From: Deinococcus taeanensis
GTDB lineage: Bacteria > Deinococcota > Deinococci > Deinococcales > Deinococcaceae
DNA: 64,000 bases
Assembly: GCF_020229735.1 (NCBI RefSeq)
Contig: NZ_CP083458.1
Coordinates: forward strand, 1-64,000
Direction: 5' to 3'
The notes under the pieces were generated by a model, which was given only the letters and a program-made list of their open reading frames with translations, ran no database searches and was not told the origin of the DNA. Position numbers and translations under genes: made by a program. Shown here piece by piece: positions 17,861 through 28,903 of the stretch; position 1 is the first letter of the stretch; each line of letters begins with the position of its first letter.

Positions 17861-19272
17861 GCGCGCGCTCCTTCCGCCACGTACTCCGGCGCGGGCACGG
17901 ACGGGGTTTCCACGTCCGGTTCGTGCATGCCGGCCCGGGCGGTGCGGGTCAGGAGAAAGACGTCCAGGCCGATCAGGGTCAGGTACACCATCCAGAAGGC
18001 CGCCAGGAACAGCAGGACCCACAGGGGGTTCAGGCGACTCACGGCGTCCTGCGTGCGCAGCAGCCCCTGCACGATCCACGGCTGGCGGCCCATCTCGGTG
18101 GCAATCCACCCGCTGAAGTTCGCCAGGTGAGGCGCCAGCGGCATCACCAGCAGCAGCGGGTACAGGCGCCCCGGGGTCTCCAGTTTCCCCGTACGCCAGC
18201 GCCACGTGTAGATCAGGGACACCAGCAGCATCAGGAAGCCCAGGCCCACCATGACCCGGAACGCCCAGTACACCGGCCACACCCACGGCGTGTAGTTCCC
18301 CGGGCCGTAGCGCGCCTCGTACGCCCGCTGCAGGTCGTTGATGCCCTGCGCACGCCCACTGAAATTGTTGAAGGCCAGGAACGAGCCCAGGTACGGCACA
18401 GACAGCTCAAAGCGGTTCTCCCGCCCGGCGTTGCTGGGCAGGGCCAGCAGACTCTCCGGCATCTGGGTGCCCTGAGGCGTCTCCCACAGGGCGCTGAACG
18501 CCGCGTACTTCATGGGCTGGTCCCGCACGGCGCTCTGCCCCTGGGCGTGCCCGGCCGCAATCACGCCCGCCGACCCGATCAGCGCGGTCACCAGCGCCAC
18601 TTTGAAGCTCACGCGGAACGCGTCCACGTTCGCGCGGCGGCGCAGGTGGTAGGCGCTCACGGCCAGGACGAAAAACGCCGCCACCGTCAGGCCGCCCGTC
18701 CACAGGTGCGCGAACCACTCCAGGCCCTTGGGGTTCGTGACGATGGCCCACGCATCGGTCATCACGGCCCGGCCACCACGCAGTTCGAAGCCCACCGGGT
18801 GCTGCATCCAGGCGTTGGCGATGATGATCCAGAACGCACTGATGGTCGTGCCGGCCGCCACGATCCAGATGCTGGCCAGACCCGCCCAGGCGGGCAGGCG
18901 GTCCTTGCCGAACCACCACAGGCCCAGGAAGGTGCTCTCAAGGAAAAACGCCATCAGGACCTCCAGCGCCAGGGGCACGCCGAAGATGTTCCCCACGAAG
19001 TTCGAGAAGCCCTGCCAGTTCATGCCGAACTGAAATTCCTGCACGATGCCGGTCACGACCCCCACCGCGAAGTTGATGAAGAACAGATGCCCGAAAAACC
19101 GGGTGAGGTTCTCCATCTTCGGGTCCTGCGTGCGGTGGGCGATGGTCTGCAGCGTGGCGATGATCAGCGCGAAACCCACCGTGAACGGCACGAAGAAGTA
19201 ATGAAAGATGCTCGTCGTGGCGAACTGAAAGCGCGACAGGTCCAGCGTGCTGAATCCCAGAATCTCATTCAT
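17857..19272 (-). CDS. cydA: Cytochrome bd ubiquinol oxidase subunit I, short Q-loop
   Basis: A 471-residue heme-binding subunit. The axial ligands are visible: His24 in [13 protein letters not shown] for heme b595, the histidine in [12 protein letters not shown] and the methionine in [14 protein letters not shown] for heme b558. The length is about 50 residues below the Escherichia coli protein, because the quinol-binding Q-loop is of the short type. The enzyme oxidises quinol at the outer face and reduces oxygen to water. The ATG at 19272 overlaps the cydC stop by 4 bases, so it is translationally coupled to the assembly genes upstream. Confidence 0.96.
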   Translation of the reverse strand: MNEILGFSTLDLSRFQFATTSIFHYFFVPFTVGFALIIATLQTIAHRTQDPKMENLTRFFGHLFFINFAVGVVTGIVQEFQFGMNWQGFSNFVGNIFGVPLALEVLMAFFLESTFLGLWWFGKDRLPAWAGLASIWIVAAGTTISAFWIIIANAWMQHPVGFELRGGRAVMTDAWAIVTNPKGLEWFAHLWTGGLTVAAFFVLAVSAYHLRRRANVDAFRVSFKVALVTALIGSAGVIAAGHAQGQSAVRDQPMKYAAFSALWETPQGTQMPESLLALPSNAGRENRFELSVPYLGSFLAFNNFSGRAQGINDLQRAYEARYGPGNYTPWVWPVYWAFRVMVGLGFLMLLVSLIYTWRWRTGKLETPGRLYPLLLVMPLAPHLANFSGWIATEMGRQPWIVQGLLRTQDAVSRLNPLWVLLFLAAFWMVYLTLIGLDVFLLTRTARAGMHEPDVETPSVPAPEYVAEGARA

Positions 19273-20879
19273 ACGGCCCTCCGGTCAGGCGTGGCCGCGG
19301 GATGAAGGCCGGCGGCACGCAGCTCAACCTGCCGGGTCGTCAGGGCCAGCGGCGCGCGGCGGTGGGTGATCAGCAGCAGGCTCCGCCCGGCCCGCTCGCA
19401 GTCGATCACCCGCAGCACCTGCGCTTCCGTGGCCGGGTCGAGGTGCGCGGTGGGTTCATCGAGAATCAGCACGTCGGCCTCCTTCAACAGCGCCCGCGCG
19501 AGGCTGACGCGGGCGCGCTCCCCGCCGGACAGGCGCGCCCCGCCCTCACCCACCCAGGTGCTGAGGTGCAGGTGGCCCAGGCCCAGGTCGTCCAGCAGCG
19601 CCCGGAACCGCTCCCGGGGCGCGTGTGGTGCGCCCAGGCGCAGGTTCTCCTCGACGCTGCCGTCCAGCAGCGGCGCGTCCTGTTCATGCAGGCTCAGCCG
19701 GGCGCGCAGGGCCGCCGGGTCCAGCGCCCGCAGGTCCGCGCCGCCCAGCTGCACCTGCCCGCTGTCCGGGTCCAGGTCCCGCGTGAGCAGCCGCGCCAGG
19801 GTGGTTTTGCCTTCGCCGCTGCGGCCCACCAGACCCACGGTCTCTCCGGGCGCCAGGTGCAGCGTGACGCTGCGCAGCACTGTCCGCCCCCCGCGCGTCA
19901 CGGTGACGTTCCTGAGGTTCACCGCCAGCGGCCCGGCGGCAAGTGCGAGCGGGTGCGGGGGCGCCTGCACGGCGGGGTGCAGGGCGCCGAGCTCGGCCGC
20001 GCGCGCGCGGGCGGCGGTGGCCGCGGCGTGGGCCCCCGGCACCAGGGCCAGCGGCCCCAGCGCGTCGAAGGCCGCGGCCGCCAGCAGCACCACCGCCGCC
20101 AGCCACGCGCCGCCCAGCGCGCCCAGGTCGACCAGGGCCGCGCCGCGCGTCAGAACGCCCAACACGGCCACCGCGAACAGGGCCTCCCGCCCGAGCGTCA
20201 GCGCCGCACTCAGCTGACCCTGCGCGCGCTGCGTGCGGTGCAGCTGCCCGGCCAGCGCGGCGAGGGCCGGCCGGTGCAGGGCGGCTGCGCCGTCCGCGCC
20301 GGCACTCAGGGCGTCCAGCAGCCGCGCGCCGTGCTCACGGGCCAGCGTGGCTTCCTGCCGCGCCAGGCGGCCGGCGCGGCGCCGCGCGGCCCAGGGGAGG
20401 GTGGCGGCCAGGACCAGGGGGCCCAGCAGCGCGAGGCCCAGCGGCGTGTCCAGGCTCAGGAGCCACCCGGCGCTCAGCAGCGCCGCCGCCGCGAACGCCA
20501 GGGTGGGCAGGTGCACGCGCAGCGCCTCGAACTGCCGGGCGTCCAGGTCCGCGCCGCTGCGGGCCAGCAGGTCCCCGCTGCGCTCATGGGCCAGCAGGTC
20601 CCGTCCAAAGGTCGACAGCCGGTCGAACAGCGCCAGCCGCTGAGCCTCACCGCTGCGCAGCGCGGCGGCGTGCCCGCTGAGGCGTTCGGCGTAGCGCAGT
20701 GCGGCGCGGCCGACGCCCAGCGCGCGCACCAGCGTAACCAGCAGCGTGAGGCTGAGGAACACCTCCGGCCGCAGGGCCGCGCGGGCAATCAGCCGGCCGG
20801 ACGCGCCCGCCAGCAGCACGCCCGCCACCGTGGCCGCCGCGCCCAGCAGCGCCGGCAGCACGAACGCCCGGCCGGTCAT
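19269..20879 (-). CDS. cydC: Heterodimeric ABC exporter subunit for cytochrome bd assembly
   Basis: A 536-residue fusion of a six-helix transmembrane domain (about residues 1-300) and an ATPase domain with Walker [12 protein letters not shown], signature [11 protein letters not shown] and Walker [13 protein letters not shown]. With CydD it exports glutathione/cysteine or handles heme, allowing heme insertion into cytochrome bd. The start overlaps the cydD stop by 4 bases (ATGA). The assignment of C versus D rests on gene order and is therefore slightly uncertain. Confidence 0.9.
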   Translation of the reverse strand: MTGRAFVLPALLGAAATVAGVLLAGASGRLIARAALRPEVFLSLTLLVTLVRALGVGRAALRYAERLSGHAAALRSGEAQRLALFDRLSTFGRDLLAHERSGDLLARSGADLDARQFEALRVHLPTLAFAAAALLSAGWLLSLDTPLGLALLGPLVLAATLPWAARRRAGRLARQEATLAREHGARLLDALSAGADGAAALHRPALAALAGQLHRTQRAQGQLSAALTLGREALFAVAVLGVLTRGAALVDLGALGGAWLAAVVLLAAAAFDALGPLALVPGAHAAATAARARAAELGALHPAVQAPPHPLALAAGPLAVNLRNVTVTRGGRTVLRSVTLHLAPGETVGLVGRSGEGKTTLARLLTRDLDPDSGQVQLGGADLRALDPAALRARLSLHEQDAPLLDGSVEENLRLGAPHAPRERFRALLDDLGLGHLHLSTWVGEGGARLSGGERARVSLARALLKEADVLILDEPTAHLDPATEAQVLRVIDCERAGRSLLLITHRRAPLALTTRQVELRAAGLHPAATPDRRAV

Positions 20880-22543
20880 GCCCCGGCCTCCTTCAGGTGC
20901 AGGACCGGCCAGCCGGGTGGGGGCGCGCGGTGGGTGACCAGCACCACGGTCCGGCCGGCCGCGGCGCGCGCCACGAGGCGATGCACGTCCTGCGCGGTCT
21001 CGTCGTCCAGGTGCGCGGTCACCTCATCCAGCAGCAGCAGATCCGCGCCGGCCAGCAGCGCCCGCGCCAGGCCCAGCCGGGCCGTTTCTCCGCCCGACAG
21101 CAGCGTGCCGCCCTCGCCCAGCGGCTCGTCCAGGCCGCGGGGCAGCGCGTCCACCGTCGCGCGCAGGCCCACGGCGTCCACGGCGCGCTGCACCGCCGGA
21201 TCGGCGGTGTGGGGGGCCAGCAGCCGCAGGTTCTCCCGCACGCTGGCGGCCAGCAGCCGCGGGTGCTGGGGGACCAGGGCGACGCGGCCCGCCCACGCCG
21301 GCGCCTGCAGGCTGTTCAGAGACGCTCCGTTGACGAGAATCTCCCCGTCATGGCCGACGTACTTGCCCAGGGCGTGCAGCAGAGCACTTTTTCCACTGCC
21401 GCTGGGTCCCAGCAGCGCCACGTGTGCGCCCGCTGGAAGATGGGCGTCCAGGGTGGCTGTCAGGCCGGGCAGCGCGGCGCGCGCGCCCGTCAGGGTCAGG
21501 GTGAGGGGACCCGCGGGGGGGCATACGTCACCCTGTGGGGCGCGGGGCACGCTCAGCAGCGTCTGAAGCTGTGCACTCAGCGGTTCGGCGTCCAGCGCCG
21601 CGTGCCGGTCCGCGCCCAGCTGCCTGAGCGGCCCGAAAAATTCCGGCACCAGCATCAGGGCCGCCAGCGTCGGGGCCAGCGTGACCTCCCCGCTGAACAG
21701 CCGCACCCCGATCCACACGGCCACGAGCGCCGTCGAGAGCGTCGCGGCGAATTCCAGCACGAAGCCCGACAGAAAGGCCACGCGCAGCACCCGCAGGGTC
21801 GCTCCCCGCTGCGCGGCCGCTGAGCGGACCAGCACGTCCCGGTACGTGTTCACGGCGCCGAACGCATGCAGGGTTCCGAGGTGCCGCGTCAGGGTCAGCA
21901 GCCGGGCGTTCAGCCTCGTGTGCTGCGCCCACTGCGCGTCTGTGGCGGCGTGCGTGGCGAGGCCCACCAGCCACAGGAACACCACCGTGAGCGGTCCCGT
22001 GACCAGCAGGACCGCGGCGGTGGCCGGGTCCAGCCAGGCGGTGACACCCAGGGCCACCAGCCCGCTGAGGGCGGCGTGCGCCCGGCCGGGCAGGTAGCGC
22101 GCGAACAGGGGGGTCAGGCGCGGACCCAGTTCCGCGGACAGCGCCAGCAGGTCCGCCGTCCTCCGCCCGGCCAGCGCCACAGGCCCCAGTGCCAGCGCGG
22201 CGTCCGTCAGGCGTTCGCGCCACGTCCGGACGGCGCGCGCCGCGAACGCCTGCGTCAGGGTGTCGCGCGTGGCGGCGGTGGCGGCCCTCAGCCCCAACCC
22301 CAGCGCCACACTCCAGTACGGCGGGGTCATGGGCGCGGGCCCGCGCAGCAGCGCCGCCATCCACTCGGCCGCCTGCACGAACGCCAGCGCGGTGCCCAGG
22401 GCGCCCAGGAGGCTCAGACCAGCACTCAGGGCCAGGGAGGCGGGGGCGCCCGGAACAGCCGCAAGAAAACGCAGGGGGCCGGAGGAACGCGCCGGCCGCC
22501 CTGGCTGGAAGGAAGGTGGAGGTGCCGGGGAGGCAGCGGTCAT
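20876..22543 (-). CDS. cydD: Heterodimeric ABC exporter subunit for cytochrome bd assembly
   Basis: A 555-residue ABC transporter with an N-terminal six-helix domain and a C-terminal ATPase domain carrying Walker [12 protein letters not shown], signature [11 protein letters not shown] and Walker [13 protein letters not shown]. The Walker B is followed by valine where the partner has proline. It is the first gene of the cydDCAB operon. I chose the ATG at 22543; a GTG two codons upstream is also possible, and no strong ribosome site is visible for either. Placing the assembly genes before the oxidase genes is the reverse of the common cydABDC order. Confidence 0.9.
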   Translation of the reverse strand: MTAASPAPPPSFQPGRPARSSGPLRFLAAVPGAPASLALSAGLSLLGALGTALAFVQAAEWMAALLRGPAPMTPPYWSVALGLGLRAATAATRDTLTQAFAARAVRTWRERLTDAALALGPVALAGRRTADLLALSAELGPRLTPLFARYLPGRAHAALSGLVALGVTAWLDPATAAVLLVTGPLTVVFLWLVGLATHAATDAQWAQHTRLNARLLTLTRHLGTLHAFGAVNTYRDVLVRSAAAQRGATLRVLRVAFLSGFVLEFAATLSTALVAVWIGVRLFSGEVTLAPTLAALMLVPEFFGPLRQLGADRHAALDAEPLSAQLQTLLSVPRAPQGDVCPPAGPLTLTLTGARAALPGLTATLDAHLPAGAHVALLGPSGSGKSALLHALGKYVGHDGEILVNGASLNSLQAPAWAGRVALVPQHPRLLAASVRENLRLLAPHTADPAVQRAVDAVGLRATVDALPRGLDEPLGEGGTLLSGGETARLGLARALLAGADLLLLDEVTAHLDDETAQDVHRLVARAAAGRTVVLVTHRAPPPGWPVLHLKEAGA

Positions 22544-22791
22544 GGCCACAGCCTGCGCGTCCCCGTCCGGTCTTGCGAGGGGCGCGCGTCCTGATCTTCA
22601 CATCCGGCCCCCCCGGGCCTGAAGCTGATCTTCAGACTTGGGCCAAGCCGCGGCCGCCCCGCTCCGGCGAAGCGTTCTGGGCTGACCCTTACGTCAGTTC
22701 AAGGTTCGCTGATGCTCCACTGAAGCTCCGCTCCACGAACCCTGAACGCTGCCGTCATCAGCGCCTGCACCCGGCACGCCAGACTGCGGGC

Positions 22792-22884
22792 ATGACCCTG
22801 ATCTTCGCGCTGTCCGCCATCGCCGTTCCCCTGCTGGTCCTGCCCGTGCTGTATCCGAACCGGGAACAGGGGCAACGTGAATAA
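22792..22884 (+). CDS. Tiny single-helix membrane protein (30 residues), divergent from cydD
   Basis: The ORF starts MTLIFALSAIAVPLLVLPVL and ends in the polar tail NREQGQRE before TAA. Residues 3-22 can span the membrane once. It lies about 250 bases upstream of cydD on the opposite strand and is followed within 20 bases by a strong terminator, which supports its being a real transcript end. Size and layout resemble small cytochrome bd subunits (CydX/CydS), but there is no sequence match I can claim, and the ribosome binding site is weak. It could also be a chance ORF. Confidence 0.4.
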   Translation: MTLIFALSAIAVPLLVLPVLYPNREQGQRE

Positions 22885-22902
22885 GCGCGGCGCGAGGCGT
22901 GG

Positions 22903-22933
22903 AGCGGGGCACCTGAGTCACAGGTGCCCCGCT
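22903..22933. terminator. Strong bidirectional terminator
   Basis: Perfect 13-bp stem (22903-22915 with 22921-22933), 5-base loop, followed by TCCCTT. It lies between the 30-residue ORF and the convergent iron-ABC operon. Confidence 0.85.
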
Positions 22934-22958
22934 TCCCTTGGCTCCTGGAAGTCCTGTT

Positions 22959-23791
<833 letters not shown>

Positions 23792-23795
<4 letters not shown>

Positions 23796-24805
23796 GGTGA
23801 TTTCCTCAGCAGGTACAGAAAGTAGGGGGCGCCCACCAGGGTCGTGAAGATCCCGGCCGGCACCTCCAGGGGCGGCAGCAGCGCGCGGCCCAGCGTGTCC
23901 GCGGTGAGCACCAGCAGCGCGCCCAGCAGCATGGAGACCGGCAGGGTCCGTGCGTGGCGGGCCCCCACGAGCAGCCGCGCCACGTGTGGCGCGAGCAGCC
24001 CCACGAAGCCCAGGATGCCCGCCCCGGTGACGGCCGCGCCGGCCAGGGCCACGCCCACCCCCAGGGTCAGGAGCCGGGCGGGGTTCACGCGGGCGCCCAG
24101 TCCCGTGGCGACGTCCTCCCCGAGATTCAGGATGTCCAGGGTGCGGCTCAGCAGCAGCGCGCCGGGCAGCAGGATCAGCGCCCAGGGCAGGACCCGGGTC
24201 AGGCGCGTGATGTCCGCGCCGTACACGGTGCCGGTCAGGAACGTCAGCGCGCTGCCCAGGCCGTCGGGCGCGCGCACCAGCACCAGCTGCTGCGCCGCGC
24301 CCAGCGCGGCCGCAACGGCCACACCCACCAGGGCCAGCCGCACGGGGTGCAGCGCGCCGCTGCGTTCGCGGGCCATCAGCAGCACCAGCCCGAACCCGGC
24401 CCAGGCTCCCGCCAGCGCGGCCCACGGCAGGCCGCCGGGCGGTGAAGCGGGCCACGCCAGCAGAAAGACAGTTGCGGCCAGGCCCGCGCCGGCGCCGACA
24501 CCAATCAGGTCGGGCGAGGCGAGCGGGTTGCGGATCACGCCCTGCATGATCGTGCCGCTCGCCGCGAACATCGCGCCGCACAGCAGGGCCACTCCCACCC
24601 GCGGCGCGCGCAGGTCCAGCACCAGCTGACGTGTCAGGGCGTCCCCACTGCCGGTCAGGGCCGCGAGCACGTCCGCCGCGGGTGTGGGCACGGCGCCCAG
24701 ACCCAGGGCCAGGACGGCGCTGACCACGCACAGGGCCAGCAGCGCGGCCCCCACCAGAACGGCGCGGATTCCGGTGAAGCGCGGCCGGGCGGCAGGCAGG
24801 GTCAC
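23792..24805 (-). CDS. FecCD-family siderophore ABC permease (second permease)
   Basis: A 337-residue permease of the BtuC/FecCD type with about ten helices. Family motifs are SGTIMQGVIRNPLASPDLIG, GVAVAAALGAAQQL, LNLGEDVATGLGA (coupling helix for the ATPase) and GFVGLLAPHVARLLVG. It moves ferric siderophores or heme across the inner membrane. Its ATG overlaps the stop of the binding-protein gene upstream by 4 bases. It probably forms a heterodimer with the permease at 25758-26735. Confidence 0.93.
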
Positions 24806-25734
24806 GGCTGGTACTTGAAAGTCGCGTTGGGCGCGGCGTCCTGCAGGAAGCGGCTCTCGATGGTCTGCGCGACCATGAGCTTCAGGGCGGTGGGGCCGCG
24901 CCCGCGGGTCCAGTCATCACGGTTGAAGGTGTACACGCGGCCGCGCTTCACGGCCGGCAGCTTCTGCCACAGGGGGCTCTTCGCCCAGGTGTCGGTGACG
25001 GGCGTCTCGTCGGGCGCAGTGAACAGCACCAGGGTCTGCGGTTGCAGCGCCACCAGACCTTCCAGGCTCAGTTCGTACTGCGTCTGCCCGTCCTTGACCG
25101 GCATCTGGTTTTTCCGGCCCACGGCCTCCAGGAAGCTGCCGGCGAAGCTGCCGCTCGTGTGGACCGTCAGCGAGGTGGGGGTCACGACCCCGGCCAGGAA
25201 CGCCGGGGCGTTCGTTTTTGTGAACGCCCGCGCCTTGGCGATCAGGGACCGCTGGTCGGCCAGCAGCTGCCGCGCCGCGGCCTCGCGGCCCACCAGCCGG
25301 CCGATCATCAGGGTCTGCTCGTTCAGCTGTTCCAGGTCCGCGCGGCGGCTGGGGAACACCGCGGTCGGGGCCACGCGGCCCAGGGCGGGCGCGGTGTCCT
25401 TGTGCACCAGGGTGTCCGCGAGGATCAGGTCCGGGCGCAGCGCCGCGATGCCTTCCAGGCTCGGCTGGGCGCGGCTGCCGGTGGTGACGACGCCGCCCAC
25501 CTTGGGTTTCAGGTAGGGCGGCGCGCCGCGGTCGCCGCCCTGTGTGCCCAGGGCCGCGCCGACCGGCCGGACCCCCAGGGCCAGCAGGGTATCGACGTAG
25601 GAGTACTCGAGCGCCACGACGCGTCTGGCCGGTGCGGGCAGGGTCAGGGTACCGCGGTCGTGGGTGACGGTCACGCTGGCGGCGGTGGCGGTGGCGGCCA
25701 GGGCCGCGGCGGTCATCATCAGGGGGGTCTTCAT
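24802..25734 (-). CDS. Iron-siderophore substrate-binding protein (second)
   Basis: A 310-residue FhuD/FepB-like binding protein. An N-terminal signal peptide (MKTPLMMTAAALAATATAAS) lacks a lipobox cysteine, so it is secreted or periplasmic rather than a lipoprotein. The family pattern RRVVALEYSYVDTLLALGVRPVG and later LRPDLILAD are visible. The ATG at 25734 has GGAG 5 bases upstream. It lies between the two permease genes. Having two binding proteins for one ATPase suggests that two ligands share the importer. Confidence 0.9.
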   Translation of the reverse strand: MKTPLMMTAAALAATATAASVTVTHDRGTLTLPAPARRVVALEYSYVDTLLALGVRPVGAALGTQGGDRGAPPYLKPKVGGVVTTGSRAQPSLEGIAALRPDLILADTLVHKDTAPALGRVAPTAVFPSRRADLEQLNEQTLMIGRLVGREAAARQLLADQRSLIAKARAFTKTNAPAFLAGVVTPTSLTVHTSGSFAGSFLEAVGRKNQMPVKDGQTQYELSLEGLVALQPQTLVLFTAPDETPVTDTWAKSPLWQKLPAVKRGRVYTFNRDDWTRGRGPTALKLMVAQTIESRFLQDAAPNATFKYQP

Positions 25735-25757
25735 GGCGTCTCCAGGAGGAAGGGATT

Positions 25758-26735
25758 TCAGCGGCGCCCGACGCGGCGGGCGAGCAGGACGAAAAACGGG
25801 GAGCCGGCGGCGGCCACCAGGATGCCCACCGGGGTTTCGGCCGGGCGGTCCACGAGGCGGGCCGCCGTGTCGGCCAGAGTGAGGAACGTGCCGCCCAGCA
25901 GGGCCGCCAGGGGCAGGCTCAGGCGGTGGTCCGTGCCGCCCAGGGCGCGCGCGGCGTGCGGGATAACCAGCCCCACGAACCCGATCGGGCCGACCACGCT
26001 GACCGACGCGGCGGCCAGCAGGACGCCCAGGGCGGTGACGAGCGTCCGGTCGCGTTCGGTGCGGGCGCCCAGACTGCGCGCCACGTCCTCACCCAGCGTG
26101 AGCACGTTCACGCGCGCCGCGATGATCAGCGCGCCCGCCAGTCCGGCACCCAGCCAGGGTGCCACCTGCGCCAGCTGCTCCCAGGTGCGACCGGCCAGTG
26201 AACCGGACAGCGCGAACAGCGCGCCCTGGGCACGGTCCTCGAACAGCAATTGTACGGCGCGGGTGGCCGCGGCGGTCAGGGACGCCACAGCCACGCCGGC
26301 CAGCGCCAGGCGCAGGGGCGTCACGCCGATGGACCGGGCCGCGCCGTAGGCGGCGGCGGCGGCCAGCACGCCGCCGAGGAACGCGGCCGGAACGAACAGT
26401 GCCGCGGGCGCCGCCGGGTAGAACACCACCATGAGCAGGATGGCGAGGGCGCCGCCGGCCTCAACACCCAGCACGCCCGGGTCGGCCAGGGGGTTGCGGG
26501 TCACGCCCTGCAGCAGCAGGCCCGACACGGCCAGCGCCGCGCCCGCCAGCAGCGCCACCAGGGTGCGCGGCAGCCGCAGCGTATGAATCACGAGGCTGTT
26601 GACACTGTCGTCGGGCCGCAGCAGCAGGCGGGCCGACTCGGTCAGGGGAATGTCCGTGGCGCCCAGCGCCAGGGAGAGCAGCGCCGCGAACACCAGGGTG
26701 AAGGCGGCCAGTCCGAACGCAAGCGGGCGCTTCAC
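25758..26735 (-). CDS. FecCD-family siderophore ABC permease (first permease)
   Basis: A 325-residue permease of the FecCD type with about ten hydrophobic helices. Motifs include SGLLLQGVTRNPLADPGVLG, LTLGEDVARSLGA and GFVGLVIPHAARAL. The GTG start at 26735 overlaps the stop of the Suc_Fer-like gene upstream (GTGA). Pairing with the other permease of the operon is inferred from the usual heterodimeric FecC/FecD arrangement. Confidence 0.92.
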   Translation of the reverse strand: MKRPLAFGLAAFTLVFAALLSLALGATDIPLTESARLLLRPDDSVNSLVIHTLRLPRTLVALLAGAALAVSGLLLQGVTRNPLADPGVLGVEAGGALAILLMVVFYPAAPAALFVPAAFLGGVLAAAAAYGAARSIGVTPLRLALAGVAVASLTAAATRAVQLLFEDRAQGALFALSGSLAGRTWEQLAQVAPWLGAGLAGALIIAARVNVLTLGEDVARSLGARTERDRTLVTALGVLLAAASVSVVGPIGFVGLVIPHAARALGGTDHRLSLPLAALLGGTFLTLADTAARLVDRPAETPVGILVAAAGSPFFVLLARRVGRR

Positions 26736-27658
26736 AGGCGCGTCACGTTGCCCAGCTGGTACTGCGCGACCACGCTTTGATCGGGTTTGTGGCTGGAGCC
26801 GGGCAGGTGCAGGGGCGGCGCTGGAAACACCGGCGCATGGTACACCTGCTCGCGGCCCTGCCAGCGGACCTGCAAGGTGACCTCCTGGCCGTGGACCTGC
26901 GCCCGGCGCTCGGCACTCAGCCAGTCCCAGCCGTGCTGCACCAGGAGGTGCCGGTCGAGCACCTGCGCCAGGGGGGGCAGGCCCGCGTACCCGCGCAGGT
27001 GACCGGCAACCTCGGCGAGGCTCACCTCGCGGCGCGCCACCTGCACGGCCAGGTCCGGCGTCAGGTGGGCCCACAGCAGCCCGGAGGGCAGGTCCACGGC
27101 GGTCGCGGCAAAACGGTGACCGCCGAAGTGCCCGGTCCGCCAGCTGCGCACGCCCGAGGCGCTCAGCGCCTGGTGGACCGGCACGCCGTAGCGGCCGCAG
27201 GCGGCGTCCACGGTGCCGTGCGTGCACACGTGCAGGTCAGCGCCGTCTGCTGGGCCGGGCGCGACCTGCCACGCGCTGAGCCGGGCCGGTTCAAGCAGGG
27301 TGTCGTGCAGGCCGCGGGCCCATTCACTCTGCGGCAGGCCAGACTGGTAGTCGCGCCGGCGGTAGCCTCCGCCGGCCCGGACGTAATGCCGCACGCGCAG
27401 CGGCGCGCCGCGTTCGGCGGGGGCACTCATCAACAGGCCGAACCCGGCGCCGCTGGCTTCCACCTTCTCGCGCAGCGCCGCGAACAGCGCCTGCTGCGCG
27501 GGGGTCCAGGCGTCGACCTGCCTCAGCTGCGCCCAGACGGGGATGTCCAGTTCCAGCACGGTCACTTCCGCCCAGTGCGGCGCCGTGCCGATCGGGTCCT
27601 CGCCTGCAGCGCGGGACAGGTCGGCGCACAGGCTCAGGGCGGGGGGGGCGGCCGTCAC
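26732..27658 (-). CDS. Sucrase/ferredoxin-like (Suc_Fer) family protein
   Basis: A 308-residue protein of the Suc_Fer-like family, a thioredoxin-fold ferredoxin relative. The diagnostic motifs are CTHGTVDAACGRYGVPV and HFGGHRFAATAVDLPSG. Together with an N-terminal Cys (SLCADLSR) these cysteines and histidines could bind an iron-sulfur cluster. The family is poorly characterised. Its place inside an iron-import operon, coupled to the permease by a GTGA overlap, suggests a role in reducing or releasing iron from the imported siderophore; this is inference. The start is GTG at 27658, one base after the stop of the small gene upstream. Confidence 0.85.
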   Translation of the reverse strand: MTAAPPALSLCADLSRAAGEDPIGTAPHWAEVTVLELDIPVWAQLRQVDAWTPAQQALFAALREKVEASGAGFGLLMSAPAERGAPLRVRHYVRAGGGYRRRDYQSGLPQSEWARGLHDTLLEPARLSAWQVAPGPADGADLHVCTHGTVDAACGRYGVPVHQALSASGVRSWRTGHFGGHRFAATAVDLPSGLLWAHLTPDLAVQVARREVSLAEVAGHLRGYAGLPPLAQVLDRHLLVQHGWDWLSAERRAQVHGQEVTLQVRWQGREQVYHAPVFPAPPLHLPGSSHKPDQSVVAQYQLGNVTRL

Positions 27659-27659
27659 G

Positions 27660-27848
27660 TCAGTGCCGTCCCAGCAGGGCGCTGAGCGGGTTGCCGGGGG
27701 TCCAGGTGCGGTCGTTCAGGGCGTCCGCCCGGCCCGCCGTCACGAACGGCAGCTGCTGCCACGGGGCGTGCGCGCCGGTCTGCGCGCGGCATTTGTGCGC
27801 GTGGGCGCCACCCGGCGTCAGCAGCGCCAGGGGGGTCGGGCGCGTCAC
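27660..27848 (-). CDS. Small protein in the iron operon (62 residues)
   Basis: A 62-residue protein whose ATG overlaps the stop of the first binding-protein gene by 4 bases and whose stop is 1 base before the Suc_Fer start. This tight packing argues that it is real. It contains the His/Cys-rich stretch [18 protein letters not shown], which could bind a metal, and no membrane helix or signal peptide. I do not recognise the family. Confidence 0.6.
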   Translation of the reverse strand: MTRPTPLALLTPGGAHAHKCRAQTGAHAPWQQLPFVTAGRADALNDRTWTPGNPLSALLGRH

Positions 27849-28795
27849 TTCATTTTCTCCAGAATCAGTTTCGTCAGGGCGGCGCTGTCACGCAGGGAGA
27901 CCAGCGGGCCGGACCATGGGCTGATCGCTTCGGGGCTGTACACCACGGCGCGGTCTTTCAGGCGCTGACCGACCGGGCTTTGCAGGAAGGCGTCCGCGCC
28001 GTTGTACTGCCCGCCGGGCGGGAAGACGATGACCAGGGTGTCTTTGCCCAGGCCGAGCAGGGCTTCGTCACTGATCACCGAGGCGACGCCCAGTGTGGAG
28101 GCGCTGGCTTTCAGGCCGTCTTTGAAGCCCAGGGCGCGCACGTCCTCGATCAGGCGGGTTTTGGTGTACAGGTAGTTCGTGCCGCCCTGGAAGGGGGAGA
28201 CCACGACGGCCTTGGGGTACTTGCGGAACACGCCGGCGGCCTGCAGCGTGCGGGCGCCGGCGCGGTTGGTGTCGGCCACCTGCTTGATGAGTTTCTCTGC
28301 CTGTTCCTGCCGGCCGAACACGCGGGCCAGGTCGCGCAGGTTGCTTTTCCAGTAGCCGGCGCGGTCCTCGCGGTACCCGACCGTGGGGGCGATGCGGCTG
28401 AGCTTGTCGTAGTTACCGTTGCCGTTCCAGGTGAGGCGCACGATCAGGTCGGGTTTGAGGCTCAGGATGGTTTCCAGGTTCGGTTGAATCCAGTTGCCCA
28501 CGAAGCGGGCGCCGCTGAGGTTGCCGCGCGCGAGGAAGGTGCCCCGGATGCGCTCGGGTTTCAGGTGCCCGTCGGCGGTGAGGTCCGTCGGGGCGATCAT
28601 GGAGCTGCCGATGCCCACGATGCGGTCGCTCAGGCCCAGCGCGTAGATCCACCCCAGCGCTTCTTCGTCCAGGACCACGAGGCGCCTGGCATCGGCCTTG
28701 ATCTGTGTCGTGCCTTCGTCGTGCTTGAGGGTAAGGGTCTGGGCGAGGGCGCTGCTGCACAGGAGCAGGCTGCTGAGGAGGGCGGTGCGTTTCAT
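27845..28795 (-). CDS. Iron-siderophore substrate-binding protein (first gene of operon)
   Basis: A 316-residue periplasmic binding protein with signal peptide [19 protein letters not shown]. The pattern [20 protein letters not shown] and [11 protein letters not shown] matches the FepB/FhuD class. The start at 28795 follows a good promoter (TTGACT, 17 bases, TAGGGT, then 7 bases to ATG), so the mRNA is probably leaderless. An inverted repeat overlaps the -35 box, which predicts iron-dependent repression. It differs clearly from the second binding protein in the operon. Confidence 0.92.
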   Translation of the reverse strand: MKRTALLSSLLLCSSALAQTLTLKHDEGTTQIKADARRLVVLDEEALGWIYALGLSDRIVGIGSSMIAPTDLTADGHLKPERIRGTFLARGNLSGARFVGNWIQPNLETILSLKPDLIVRLTWNGNGNYDKLSRIAPTVGYREDRAGYWKSNLRDLARVFGRQEQAEKLIKQVADTNRAGARTLQAAGVFRKYPKAVVVSPFQGGTNYLYTKTRLIEDVRALGFKDGLKASASTLGVASVISDEALLGLGKDTLVIVFPPGGQYNGADAFLQSPVGQRLKDRAVVYSPEAISPWSGPLVSLRDSAALTKLILEKMK

Positions 28796-28802
28796 GCGGC
28801 TC

Positions 28803-28831
28803 ACCCTAATTAAGCTGACTGGATTAGTCAA
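28803..28831 (-). promoter_or_regulatory. Promoter and operator of the iron-ABC operon
   Basis: Minus-strand TTGACT (28831-28826), a 17-base spacer and TAGGGT (28808-28803) precede the ATG by 7 bases. The perfect inverted repeat TGACT-GGATT-AGTCA (28816-28830) overlaps the -35. A DtxR/Fur-type iron repressor is the obvious candidate, although neither consensus is matched in full. Confidence 0.65.
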
Positions 28832-28903
28832 GTTTAAACGGCCCAGCTCGACGGGGGCGATGGACCTCCAGAGAGGGGCGCTCAGTGCGCGCGTCGCGCT
28901 GGC

